From Hondaea fermentalgiana (Eukaryota; Sar; Bigyra; Thraustochytrida; Thraustochytriidae): a stretch of DNA of 24,504 bases. How positions within the stretch are numbered: position 1 is the stretch's first letter; each line of letters opens with the position of its first letter. The stretch covers positions 1 through 24,504 of the forward strand of contig NPFB01000125.1 of the NCBI GenBank assembly GCA_014084085.1, written 5' to 3'. Positions 16,543 through 24,403 of the stretch are shown here, piece by piece. The translations under genes were made by a program, and so were the position numbers. The notes under the pieces were generated by a model. It did no database searches. It was not told the origin of the DNA and saw nothing but the letters and a program-made list of their open reading frames with translations.

Positions 16543-17352
16543 TCACATTGCATCCTCGTCTTCCTCGTTCGCTCCAGCCCACAGCTTTGTCAAGAGGGAT
16601 GTAGGCACGATCCAGCCTAGTGTTCTTTTCCAAACAATGTAGATGACGACAAGGAGGAAAAAGGAGAACCCGCCCACAATGGTCATTTTGTCAAGCCATT
16701 CCTGGTGCTGCAACTCCTTGAGAACGGCGTCGGAGCGTCCCGCAGCAGACGAGTACGAGCTGTATTCCTCATAGGTTGATTGGATCTTCTTGCCGTCGTC
16801 TTTGAGCACATTATCCGTTTCGGCAAGGCGACGAATTTCTCGAGCCAAGGTTTCGCGCGTTCGACGAAGTGACGACGTGACATCGCGGGATTTGTCCAGC
16901 ATGCTTGCTTGATCGAGCATCTGGCGTCGTGTACTACTCTCCTCGCCATTACTGTCTGATTTGGAAAGAAGAGCTGTGCGCTCGGCTGCATGTTGGCGCT
17001 CGCTGGCGACACGCGCGGCGCGCTTGGCCTCCGCGAGCCTTCGCCGCTCCTGCTGCACCTTGGCGCCCAACGTACGTAGCTTGGCCTGATACTCACGTAC
17101 GGTTTGTGGGAGATCCTCCTCCTCCGCGGCGACCTTGGCAGCCTGCACTGCGGCCTCGAGTCTCGCTACGGCTGCCCCGGCACGCGCGACGAGAGTCGAA
17201 AGGTCGGTCCCGTTGATCGCGGTCGACGCTGATGTCAACGGTGCCGGTTCGCTGCTTGTGTGTTTCCCTGCATCGAGCGCCGCGTCGAGCCGACGCGCTG
17301 CCTCTGCTAGCGCCGTCTCCGCCTGCGCATACGCGCCAGCAGCGCCGCTCAT
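16543..17352 (-). CDS. Sec20/BNIP1-like SNARE
   Basis: This 269-aa protein matches the Sec20 (BNIP1) group of Qb-SNAREs, which act with Ufe1/syntaxin 18 in retrograde Golgi-to-ER fusion. The N-terminal 130 residues are Ala-rich helices with coiled-coil character. The SNARE-like helix runs from about 155 to 205 (VTSSLRRTRETLAREIRRL, then TYEEYSSYSS). It is followed by a linker resembling that of BNIP1 and a membrane anchor at about 224-241 (IVGGFSFFLLVVIYIVWKR), whose VIYIVWKR end closely parallels VLYIVKKR of human BNIP1. A lumenal tail of about 26 residues ends in acidic EEDEDAM, with no HDEL-type signal. I start at the ATG at 17352; the seven-codon extension to 17373 begins at a TTG. Assignment rests on the SNARE and anchor regions, since the N-terminus is divergent. 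Confidence 0.85.
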   Translation of the reverse strand: MSGAAGAYAQAETALAEAARRLDAALDAGKHTSSEPAPLTSASTAINGTDLSTLVARAGAAVARLEAAVQAAKVAAEEEDLPQTVREYQAKLRTLGAKVQQERRRLAEAKRAARVASERQHAAERTALLSKSDSNGEESSTRRQMLDQASMLDKSRDVTSSLRRTRETLAREIRRLAETDNVLKDDGKKIQSTYEEYSSYSSAAGRSDAVLKELQHQEWLDKMTIVGGFSFFLLVVIYIVWKRTLGWIVPTSLLTKLWAGANEEDEDAM

Positions 17353-18074
17353 GTCGTCGTCGATTGCCCCCAAGACCTACTCTGTTGTATACTAGTACCC
17401 TCAGGCTCCCTTGGAGCGCAACACACGAGTTCGCGAGTGGAGCGACACCACCACGTGGCATAATTTTTCAAGGTTGCGGAAGACGACGAGTCGTCGTCCG
17501 AACGTTGACAAAAATACGCGCTCGTTCGAACGAAATGAAAAGTCAGCAAGTTCTGACAGGATCAAACTCGATCAAACTCGATCAAACGTCATCAAAACAG
17601 ATCAAGGAATGAATCAATGAATGAATGCATGACGAGGAGACAAACTCCAGCCTTATGATGTTTAGGTGATCTTAGGTGGTGTGGAAGTATCTCGCTACGG
17701 TGCATCAAAACGCGCGTGTGTGTGTTCTGGGTTTGCCGAGAGCGAAGAGCCTGTTGTCAATGTAGTTCTAGAAAATGCTGGCCAGGAGTTTTGAAGTCTA
17801 GAGATTGCCTTTCCGCTGCAAGAAGAAGATCTTTCCCGCAAGTCGCAGAGACAAAGTAAGAGAGAAAGAGAGAGAGAGAGAGATGCACAGGACAGTAGTC
17901 GAGAGCCAAAAGACTTGCAGACGCGCTATAGCGCCCGGTAGCTCGTCAAGGGCGTCTCATCCACGACACCACTGAGCGAATGCCCAACGAACTGTCTCCT
18001 GGAATTGACCAAAGACAGCCAGTAGAAGCAGTTGTATGGTGGTTGTGGTGGTGGTTGTGGTATTGCAATTTTGT
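17353..18074. other. Intergenic region: Sec20 promoter side and cytochrome b5 3' side
   Basis: About 720 bp with no gene seen. The left end should hold the Sec20 promoter. Simple repeats include three GATCAAACTC units (17560-17587), an ATGA-rich run (about 17607-17632), a GA run (about 17857-17884) and a GTG/TGG run (about 18038-18060) just beyond the cytochrome b5 stop. The frames across the GTG run would encode polyvaline and are not credible genes. Confidence 0.6.
17560..17587. repeat. Three tandem GATCAAACTC units
   Basis: 10-bp period: two perfect units and a third truncated after eight bases, followed by looser ATCAAA words to about 17605. Confidence 0.9.
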
Positions 18075-18301
18075 TTAGGCCTGAAGCTTGACCGCGGCAA
18101 AGATGGCAAACAGGATGGCAAGCACAGCGATCATCATGGTCATGCTCGGGCCCTCACTGCCCGATTTGGTGGTCGCCGAAGACGAAGAAGTGTCGCCACC
18201 CTCGACGTTACCGACAAAGTACTTTTTAAGCGTCTCCTGCGCCTCGGCGCTGTCTGTGTGCATGTTACGTCAAGTTGGAGCTCATGGGTTAGTATTCAGA
18301 A

Positions 18302-18337
<36 letters not shown>

Positions 18338-18647
18338 GAGTCCATTCACAAGAACGAAATTAAAAGCGAGTCAACTTACGGCCCGTGTCGAGAAACTCCT
18401 CGGTGGCATCCTGGCCAGCGCAGTCGGCAATGATTTCCGGTCCGCCAGGGTGCTCCTCGAGGTACTTGTCGACCTTGTACACCTTGCCCATGATGATGAT
18501 CATGAGATCATTTTCCTCATTCGTGTGTCCGGCCACTTCGCCGCGCGTAAAGACCTTGACGCCATCATCCGCGGGGGCGCTCTTGGCGGGCTCCGCCGCA
18601 GGGTCGGCGCTGGTCGCAGCGGCCTTGCTGTCCTCCGTGTTGCTCAT
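18075..18647 (-). CDS. Tail-anchored cytochrome b5 (two exons)
   Basis: Exon 1 is 18647-18380 and exon 2 is 18253-18075; joined they give 148 aa. Cytochrome b5 carries electrons on the ER surface to desaturases and other enzymes. The haem-binding core is complete: HPGG with haem ligand His66 and, 24 residues later, His90 in DTGHSAEA, the normal spacing. His90 exists only after splicing, because the intron splits its codon C/AC. After the core come a Ser/Thr linker and a single membrane segment (about 127-144, MTMMIAVLAILFAIFAAV) ending in KLQA, giving a tail-anchored protein. An Ala/Pro-rich extension of about 28 residues precedes the core. The start ATG at 18647 is the first ATG in the frame; upstream lies a CAG repeat that would code for polyalanine from a non-ATG start. 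Confidence 0.95.
18254..18379 (-). other. Spliceosomal intron in the cytochrome b5 gene
   Basis: The 126-nt phase-1 intron has donor GTAAGT (18379-18374), branch-point word TACTAAC (minus strand, 18294-18288) and acceptor CACACAG ending at 18254. A long GA run (CT on the + strand, about 18303-18334) lies in its middle. It is the only intron in the window that I could prove from protein continuity. Confidence 0.95.
18303..18334. repeat. CT/GA dinucleotide microsatellite within the intron
   Basis: An almost pure run of about 15 CT units on the + strand, inside the cytochrome b5 intron between donor and branch point. Confidence 0.9.
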
Positions 18648-18703
18648 GGTGGCGTCGTCGCCGTTCGAACGTGCGTCTCGCTCCCTTTTTCCCCTCAGTG
18701 GTG

Positions 18704-18728
18704 CAGCAGCAGCAGCAGCAGCAGCAGC
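18704..18728. repeat. CAG trinucleotide repeat upstream of cytochrome b5
   Basis: About eight CAG/GCA units about 60 bp upstream of the cytochrome b5 ATG, probably in the 5' leader. Confidence 0.9.
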
Positions 18729-19400
18729 CACTACGCACGAGCGGCGCGCTTGCTTCCGCGCGTCCGCCTGCCTGTCTGTCTGACGCCTCGCAGCCGCTCT
18801 CTCTCAGATCGTGCGCGCGAGCGGTGTCTGGTGCGGTGCGATGAGTTGGCGTCTGCTGCCGTCGCAGCGTCACCTCCTTCTTCTCCTTTCTTCTTTCTTC
18901 TTCTTTTTCTCCTTCGCCCCTTTCTTCTTTCTCCGACCCAAGTAGGCTATGGCCGCGAGCCACTGGACGTTCGGAGGATAAACCCCTTGCGCGCGCACAT
19001 ACTTCACTTGTCGCATGGCGCAATCATCTCGGCGTGGCGCGCCACAGTCGCTGGCTGGGTGCGATGACTCACTGTCAGTCACCTCCTCATCATGACCTGC
19101 GAAAGTGCACTGACGCGGCACCGAAATCGGTAGTGAGAGGGCATCATCGTCCGTCGCCAGTGAAAGACAAGCGCGGCGCCGCGAGACGAGCTGCACTGCC
19201 TTTGAAAGGATGCGTCCCTTCTGGGTTTGTTTAGAATCAATCGCATGGGACGATCTCGTCGCGTAGAGTTTCATGCCCGGCTTCCGGAAATAATAAGAAA
19301 AAGTACCGGAGGAGACTTGTCAAGAAAATGGCCGAGGGAATCGCGAGCAGCACGATGTTATTCGAACATGAAGAAAAAGGGGAAGATGCATGACGAGTTC

Positions 19401-19721
19401 GCGACATTGTGTAAGAGTGATTCGCTCCAACGAGGATAAGTTTTCATCGTGAGCACTTGCCGCTTGTCCCTACCGGAGGACGATAGCAATCCTGAGCTGA
19501 CTGACCACTTCGATGAGGACGGGAGCAACCTTGTAACGCAAGAGCCTGAGTGAGAGCAAGAGCAAGCATCGGCGACATAATGTAAGAGTGGTTCGCTCCA
19601 ACGAGGATAAGTTTTCATCGTGAGCACTTGCCGCTTGTCCCTACCGGAGGACGATAGCAATCCTGAGCTGACTGACCACTTCGATGAGGACGGGAGAAAC
19701 CTTGAAACGCAAGAGCCTGAG
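19401..19721. repeat. Tandem duplication with 171-bp period
   Basis: Two direct copies, 19401-19550 and 19572-19721, are nearly identical over about 150 bp, with only a few substitutions, and are separated by 21 bp. Each begins near GCGACAT, includes ACGAGGATAAGTTTTCATCG and ends at AAGAGCCTGAG. The frame through each copy reads STCRLSLPEDDSNPELTDHFDEDG. In copy 1 it stops right after the repeat, whereas in copy 2 it continues. Confidence 0.93.
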
Positions 19722-19913
19722 CAAGACTTATCTGATCAGTTTGGGATGAGCTCAACGAAGAGTGTTCCCCCGCATTGGAGTCCGGCAGTGAGCGAGTACA
19801 AGCGAGCAAAGCGAGGCATGAACAACTTTTCATCACTCTCCTCCTCGTCCTCCTTCCCGAGCGTGGGAAGACCAAGAAATCCGTTTAAAAAAGGCGACTT
19901 TCGAAGGCGGTGA
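19620..19913 (+). pseudogene. Coding-like fragment, possibly decayed gene or element
   Basis: From copy 2 of the duplication a frame runs for 97 codons to a TGA at 19911-19913. It is polar and acidic at first (LPEDDSNPELTDHFDEDG) and basic and Ser-rich later (SEYKRAKRG, NPFKKGDFRRR). It has no ATG before the DQFGMSS segment and is preceded in frame by a TAA. A second coding-like frame follows after a shift (KQKKAELGLELFNAKAE, about 19909-19995). Upstream, another short frame (about 19297-19393) ends in a TGA. The pattern suggests a broken gene or mobile-element remnant, but I recognise no family. Confidence 0.25.
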
Positions 19914-20365
19914 AGCAAAAGAAAGCTGAGCTTGGACTTGAGCTTTTCAACGCCAAAGCAGAAACCAATGCTAGCCAAGAAAAAGACGCAGATTCTCATT
20001 GATTGCTTGGATGCCGATATTTGCTGACGATCTGTGTTGTCATCCCCCCTACTTCCATCCTTCTTTCTCTGGAACAGCCAGAATTCTTCCGATATTGGTA
20101 CAATTTTCATGACCGGGTCAGATTGATGATAAAGAAAAGAGGCTTGTCCTTTCCCAAAGCTCAGGTACAATCAAAGAAGCCACGATGCGAAAAACAAAAA
20201 GTATCCTTGTTTTTGTTGAAGTGGGACAAAGTCCTCTCCTCTATCTACTAAGGTTTAGGTGACTCGCTCTGGGAGTGCGTTGCCCGTAAGATAACGGATC
20301 ACAGTGCAACCTGGATAAATGCTTGTTGGCTTGCGCACCAATTACCTGCACGTCTGCAACAACTC

Positions 20366-23300
20366 CTAGTTGGCAGGCGGCACAGGGGCCTGGGCCTCGG
20401 CGTGACTGACGCTGGCATCGTCGAACTTCTTCCAGTTGCGAGTTGCGCACTCGTCAAGGATGTAGCGAATACGCACAAAGGCCTTGCGAATGAGGTTTTG
20501 CACGGGCTGCAGCTCCGGGGAGCGGCCGAGCACGTTCGAGGTGATACGCAAAATCTCACCAACGTTCCAGATGCGCTCACGAAGATGATGCTGCACCGGC
20601 GTGGGCAGGGCAGGATCGATCTGGTTGCGCACAAAAGAGGCGTAAACCATGTTATCGAGGGGGGCATCCATGGGCACCGGCAGCAGCATCTGCTCCTTGT
20701 AGGGCAGATCACTGTCGAGAATACGCTGCTGGCTTTCGTTCAGAATCTCGGTCCAGCGATCCCACTCGTCGTCCTGGGAATGGGGAAAGGGAAGAGGCCG
20801 CGCCCACTTGAGCGCATCGGCCGACCCGGCGGCGCTCTCGAGCTCCGCCTCGGAAAACTCGTGGTGAGGCTCGCGAGAGCAAATGCGGCAAAAGAGCAAG
20901 AACATGCTCGTTTGGTGCGCAACATCGGCGTCCTTGTCGAACTGGTTGTACACCAGATCGCGGTACTTCTTGACCATGGGCTCCAAGAGGTACTCGAGCG
21001 CAAGCGACTCCGGGAGGAACTTGCGCAGCTCCCAGACCAGTTCCGGAATGAGGTAGTTGTACGAGGACGGAGGGTGATCGAGAATACCGAGCTGCTTGAT
21101 CCAGTTCTCGGCCACACCATAGTAGTCCTCGACATTTTTGTTGTCGAGCCACTCTTCGAGAGGGGTGGCGCAAATGTCCTGCATTTTCTCCGTGGTGAGC
21201 GGGGCACCAGCGACCTCGTAACGCTTGTTCATCTCCAACTGAAGCGGGATGGTCGGGTACAACGGCCAGCGGCCCGTGACACGCGGCAGACGACCGCGCA
21301 GCAAGTTCTTGAGGCGGCTCGGTGCAAAACCACAGTAAATAAGGTTACCCTGACGATCGAGGCCACGGCGACCCGCACGGCCTGCCATCTGCTGGTGCAG
21401 AAGCGGGGTGAGCCACTCCGGGCCGGGGTCGCCAAAGAAGACCGCCGAGCGAAAGGGCATGTTCACACCATAGGCCAGAAGCTCGTCACTAAAAACGATG
21501 CCCAGACGACCCTGCTGCGCCATGGCCTGCACGAGGCGCTGGTAGCCGGAGCTCAGACCCTCAATGTACATGCCAATGCCGCGACGCAGGCCGCGAATAA
21601 GTGGGTGCGGAAGATCGCCGCTGGGCGGGAGGTCGTCGCGCAGTTTGTCCTCCACGTCGCGCGTCTCCACAGCGCTCATGCCGCGACCCGGAGGGGTGAG
21701 CACGAAGTCCGGGTGCGGCGTGTTCACATCGACCGCCTCGTTCACACCCGACTCGCCAAACTCCTGGGCCTCGGCGATGGCATCGTCATCGTCGCCGCGC
21801 TTGCCAGCGCGCTTGGCCGCCTTTTCGCGAAGCTTCTCCAAGCCCTTTGACTTGCGCTCGAGATCGCGACGAAAGTTGGGGTGCGTGCGGAGCTCGCGTT
21901 CCTCGAGCTCGCGAAGCATGCCGTCGAACATGCTCTGGCAACGCACGCTATCGAGCTGGAAGCAGATTGCGGGCGTGCGCTCGGACCTGTGCAGGTCAAA
22001 GGTAAGATCTGCTAGAGCAGAGTTGCTCGTGTTCACGGCCGAGGACTCGAGGGCCTTTTCGACCTTGCCCATGAGCTTCTCCGCCGTCTCGCGGTCAAAC
22101 TTGGCGAGTTCCTCCTTGGACTTGGAAAGCATGGGCTTGCGTGCCTTCTTGATGGTCTTGATGTTGTTGCCGGGCGCCAAAGAAGCAAGGAGCAGCGCGC
22201 ACAGGTCGGGCTCTTCCTTGGCGATCTTGACGAGGCGCTCCTTGAGTGCGTCTTCGTACTCTTTGGCCTGCATGAGCGTTACGCGCTGCGATCCCTTGGG
22301 CGCAAAAAAGGTTTTCGGCTTGAGGTCGCTCACGTCAAAAGCTCCCTGCGCGAGAGCATCCATAGCCTTGAAGAGGGCATAGGCGTCGACCGGGGTAAAG
22401 GCGAGATCGCTCGAGGCGTACTCTTCGCTCGCCAAGTAGTCCACGGAAAGGACCGAGCAAGGGTGCAGGGGCTGGAGCTTGCCGTCAGTGACGTTCTCTC
22501 CGCCCACCTTGCTCGTCGACGCTTCGTCGTTATCCTCTACGGCGGCTGCAGACTCGCCCATTTCGTTCTGATTAGCCCACACGTAGCGCTGCAAGTTAAT
22601 GAAGCGGGACTTGTGCACCACCAGCTCGATCTCACCCTCGCCCACAATAGTCTCCCACCAGTTTTGCAGCTCGGTTGCGTTACCGATGGTAGCCGAGAGC
22701 GCGAGGACCTTGCAGGTCTTGGGGATGGCGCGAATGAGGCGCTGCAGCGCCGGGCCGTCCTGGTTGTTGAGCGAATGGATCTCATCACCAACCATGTAGT
22801 CAAAGTCGAAGCCGACCTGCTTGGTGAGGCCACTCTCGAGCGAATGCGGCGTACCCACAACCACAGTCCACTTGAGAGGAACGTACGAGAGCGTGGGGAC
22901 AAGGATGGCAACGTCGACCTTAAGTGCGCGGAGCATGGCAGCCACCTGCCATGCGAGCGGCTCGGAAGGCACCGTGAAAAGCACCTTGAGCCCGGTCGTG
23001 CAGACAAAGGTGGAAAGCACGGTCTTACCGCTCGACGTGGGCGCCGTAATGAGCACGGACTTGCGCTTGTTGATGAGGTCAATCACGTGCAGCTGCCACT
23101 GATCGAGCTTGAACTTGCCCGAGAGCGAGTGAAGGTTCAGCGGCGGCAGACGATCGCTCATGGCTGTAAGCTGGAAGTCAAAGATGTTCATCCCGCCGAG
23201 AGCCTCGCGCGAGTTGCGGATCTCTGCGGCCTGCTTGATGACGTCTCCGTACGGCTTGAAGGCAGCCTTGCGCTCCTTCTCGTCGACCTCCTTGGACACC

Positions 23301-23893
23301 TCCTCGATTTCCCACATGGTGTCCAGGACATCGACGACGAGATTGTCGCGGACCGCCTGCTTGAGCATGCCCAGCAAGAGGAGCAGCTTGCCGGACTCGG
23401 TCTTGAGCTTAATGTTTGCGCCAGCCTGGGCGCCCAGCGTGCGCAGCTTTTCGGCGTCCTTGGCGGCCGCATCCTTTTGGCGCTTGAGCGTGTTTTGCTG
23501 CCGGATGAGATCGGCCTTGCTGGGCTTTTTGGCCTTTTTGTTCTTCTTGGCGCCCTTGCCAGAGGCGCCTTCCGCATTGTCTTCCTCGTCGGCAATGGCG
23601 TTGTTTGCCTCTTCCTTGAGGTGGGCAGCATAGATTCCGCGGGGGTCGAAGACCTTGTTGGGCGCCAGCTCCACGAGCAGACGCGCGATCTGGTTGAGGC
23701 GGGCCTGGCCGCGGAGCAGCCGAAACCACTGCAGCTCGACGTACCAATGGGGGGTCTTCTTGGTCGCCTCCTCGCCCTCGACCTCCTTCATGGTCGCGCC
23801 GCCGAGCGCCTTGTCGGCCTTTTCCGCCTCATGCTTGCGCTCGCGAGCCTTCTTCGTGAGCCGCGGCCCCGTGCGGACCGGTCGGGCCATCAT
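20366..23893 (-). CDS. DDX60/Ski2-like SF2 RNA helicase
   Basis: This 1175-aa protein carries a full set of superfamily 2 helicase motifs: I APTSSGKT (284-291), Ia-like VPSEPLAWQVA (308-318), Ib VGTPHSLE (346-353), II DEIH (370-373), III LSATIGN (399-405), V-region GIVFSDELLAYGVNMPFRS (798-816) and VI QMAGRAGRRG (835-844). The motif order, the GVNMPFR signature and a large insert between the RecA domains fit the DDX60/Ski2-like group. The insert (about 430-770) contains LQPLHPCSVL and acidic and Lys-rich stretches. The first 240 residues are charged, with a Lys-rich segment (GAKKNKKAKKPSK). It is much shorter than animal DDX60 (about 1700 aa), mainly at the N-terminus. Animal DDX60 is linked to antiviral RNA sensing; here a general RNA role is safer. 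The start is the first of two ATGs, with A at -3. Confidence 0.94.
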   Translation of the reverse strand: MMARPVRTGPRLTKKARERKHEAEKADKALGGATMKEVEGEEATKKTPHWYVELQWFRLLRGQARLNQIARLLVELAPNKVFDPRGIYAAHLKEEANNAIADEEDNAEGASGKGAKKNKKAKKPSKADLIRQQNTLKRQKDAAAKDAEKLRTLGAQAGANIKLKTESGKLLLLLGMLKQAVRDNLVVDVLDTMWEIEEVSKEVDEKERKAAFKPYGDVIKQAAEIRNSREALGGMNIFDFQLTAMSDRLPPLNLHSLSGKFKLDQWQLHVIDLINKRKSVLITAPTSSGKTVLSTFVCTTGLKVLFTVPSEPLAWQVAAMLRALKVDVAILVPTLSYVPLKWTVVVGTPHSLESGLTKQVGFDFDYMVGDEIHSLNNQDGPALQRLIRAIPKTCKVLALSATIGNATELQNWWETIVGEGEIELVVHKSRFINLQRYVWANQNEMGESAAAVEDNDEASTSKVGGENVTDGKLQPLHPCSVLSVDYLASEEYASSDLAFTPVDAYALFKAMDALAQGAFDVSDLKPKTFFAPKGSQRVTLMQAKEYEDALKERLVKIAKEEPDLCALLLASLAPGNNIKTIKKARKPMLSKSKEELAKFDRETAEKLMGKVEKALESSAVNTSNSALADLTFDLHRSERTPAICFQLDSVRCQSMFDGMLRELEERELRTHPNFRRDLERKSKGLEKLREKAAKRAGKRGDDDDAIAEAQEFGESGVNEAVDVNTPHPDFVLTPPGRGMSAVETRDVEDKLRDDLPPSGDLPHPLIRGLRRGIGMYIEGLSSGYQRLVQAMAQQGRLGIVFSDELLAYGVNMPFRSAVFFGDPGPEWLTPLLHQQMAGRAGRRGLDRQGNLIYCGFAPSRLKNLLRGRLPRVTGRWPLYPTIPLQLEMNKRYEVAGAPLTTEKMQDICATPLEEWLDNKNVEDYYGVAENWIKQLGILDHPPSSYNYLIPELVWELRKFLPESLALEYLLEPMVKKYRDLVYNQFDKDADVAHQTSMFLLFCRICSREPHHEFSEAELESAAGSADALKWARPLPFPHSQDDEWDRWTEILNESQQRILDSDLPYKEQMLLPVPMDAPLDNMVYASFVRNQIDPALPTPVQHHLRERIWNVGEILRITSNVLGRSPELQPVQNLIRKAFVRIRYILDECATRNWKKFDDASVSHAEAQAPVPPAN

Positions 23894-23950
23894 GGTGCCT
23901 TTCTCGCCGCCGCGAAGGCGGGGCTCGCCTTCCCGCCGCCTGGGTCTGCC

Positions 23951-23960
23951 GCCTGCCTGT

Positions 23961-24007
<47 letters not shown>

Positions 24008-24009
24008 CC
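23951..24009. repeat. CCTG tetranucleotide microsatellite
   Basis: About 14-15 GCCT units with one GTCT variant near the left end, ending about 58 bp upstream of the helicase ATG, so likely in its 5' leader or promoter. Confidence 0.95.
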
Positions 24010-24254
24010 GACCCGCCCGCGCGCCGCTGCCTTCGCACGCGCGGCCTCTCCGAAGCTCGTCTGCCGCAGCCGCGCCCTGCTCCGCTCCCTCTGCTTCGCT
24101 TGCCCTGTCTGATCTGTCTGGCCAGGCGCGGCGGATACTTACTTAGTGGCTGGCTGGCGGGACTTGGCGGCCGCGGAGTTCCACTTGCGGCGCGCGCGCG
24201 GCAAGTCGGCTATCGTGGCGCAAGGGCGACGAACGGCGAGCGGAGAGAGCGCAT

Positions 24255-24323
24255 GGCCACTCGCTGCATTGTCGACTTGCGGCCCGCGCGCGCAAGTCGA
24301 CAATGCGCCCCGCGCAAGTGGCC
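24255..24323. repeat. Large inverted repeat (potential cruciform)
   Basis: The inner arms are perfect over 16 bp, GCATTGTCGACTTGCG (24266-24281) and its complement (24291-24306), with a 9-base GC loop. The outer arms GGCCACT (24255-24261) and AGTGGCC (24317-24323) pair again. A smaller related pair, ACTTGC and GCAAGT, flanks a GC run at about 24183-24206. Confidence 0.9.
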
Positions 24324-24363
24324 CTCGGGCTTCCCCGTAGTGGGCGACGCGCGTGGCGGGAGG

Positions 24364-24403
24364 GAGGACGAGCGTGGCGAAGCGAGGACGAGCGTGGCGA
24401 GGC
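24364..24403. repeat. Two tandem 20-bp units
   Basis: GAGGACGAGCGTGGCGAAGC is followed directly by a copy with one change (GAGGC at the end). It leads into GCGCTACG/CTGCGCT-type low-complexity sequence to the window end. Confidence 0.85.

Larger units (their letters stand above)
18648..20365. other. Gene-poor region between cytochrome b5 and the helicase
   Basis: About 1.7 kb without a confident gene. The left part is the cytochrome b5 upstream region, with a CAG run (about 18704-18728) and a TTC-rich pyrimidine tract (about 18870-18935). The centre contains a 171-bp-period duplication (19401-19721) and a short coding-like stretch (about 19620-19913). The right part (19900-20365) is AT-richer and should include the helicase 3' end. 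ORFs here are short and lack good starts. No tRNA or other RNA gene was recognised. Confidence 0.6.

Noticed and set aside
17500..17540. GTTCGAAC word considered as a tRNA B-box
   Set aside because: No A-box, acceptor stem or anticodon arm is found around it; the same holds for other GTTCGA words in intergenic DNA.
18036..19067. 343-codon + strand frame over the cytochrome b5 gene
   Set aside because: It is made of polyvaline from a GTG run, Leu-Ser repeats from the CT microsatellite and the antisense of cytochrome b5.
19736..20170. 144-codon minus-strand frame in the gene-poor region
   Set aside because: It starts at a TTG, has mixed AT-rich codon use, no domain, and overlaps the coding-like + strand stretch.
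20402..21850. 482-codon open frame on the + strand, antisense to the helicase
   Set aside because: The opposite strand encodes a complete helicase with all motifs. GC-rich third positions keep the antisense frame open, and the antisense peptide has no recognisable domain.
22463..24112. 549-codon open frame on the + strand, antisense to the helicase N-terminal half
   Set aside because: Same explanation; it also runs through the CCTG array, giving a Leu/Pro/Ala/Cys repeat, and has no domain.
24130..24160. ATACTTAC on the + strand resembling the 5' end of U1 snRNA
   Set aside because: The invariant U1 5' end continues CCTG, but here it continues TTAG, and no U1 stem-loops or Sm site follow.
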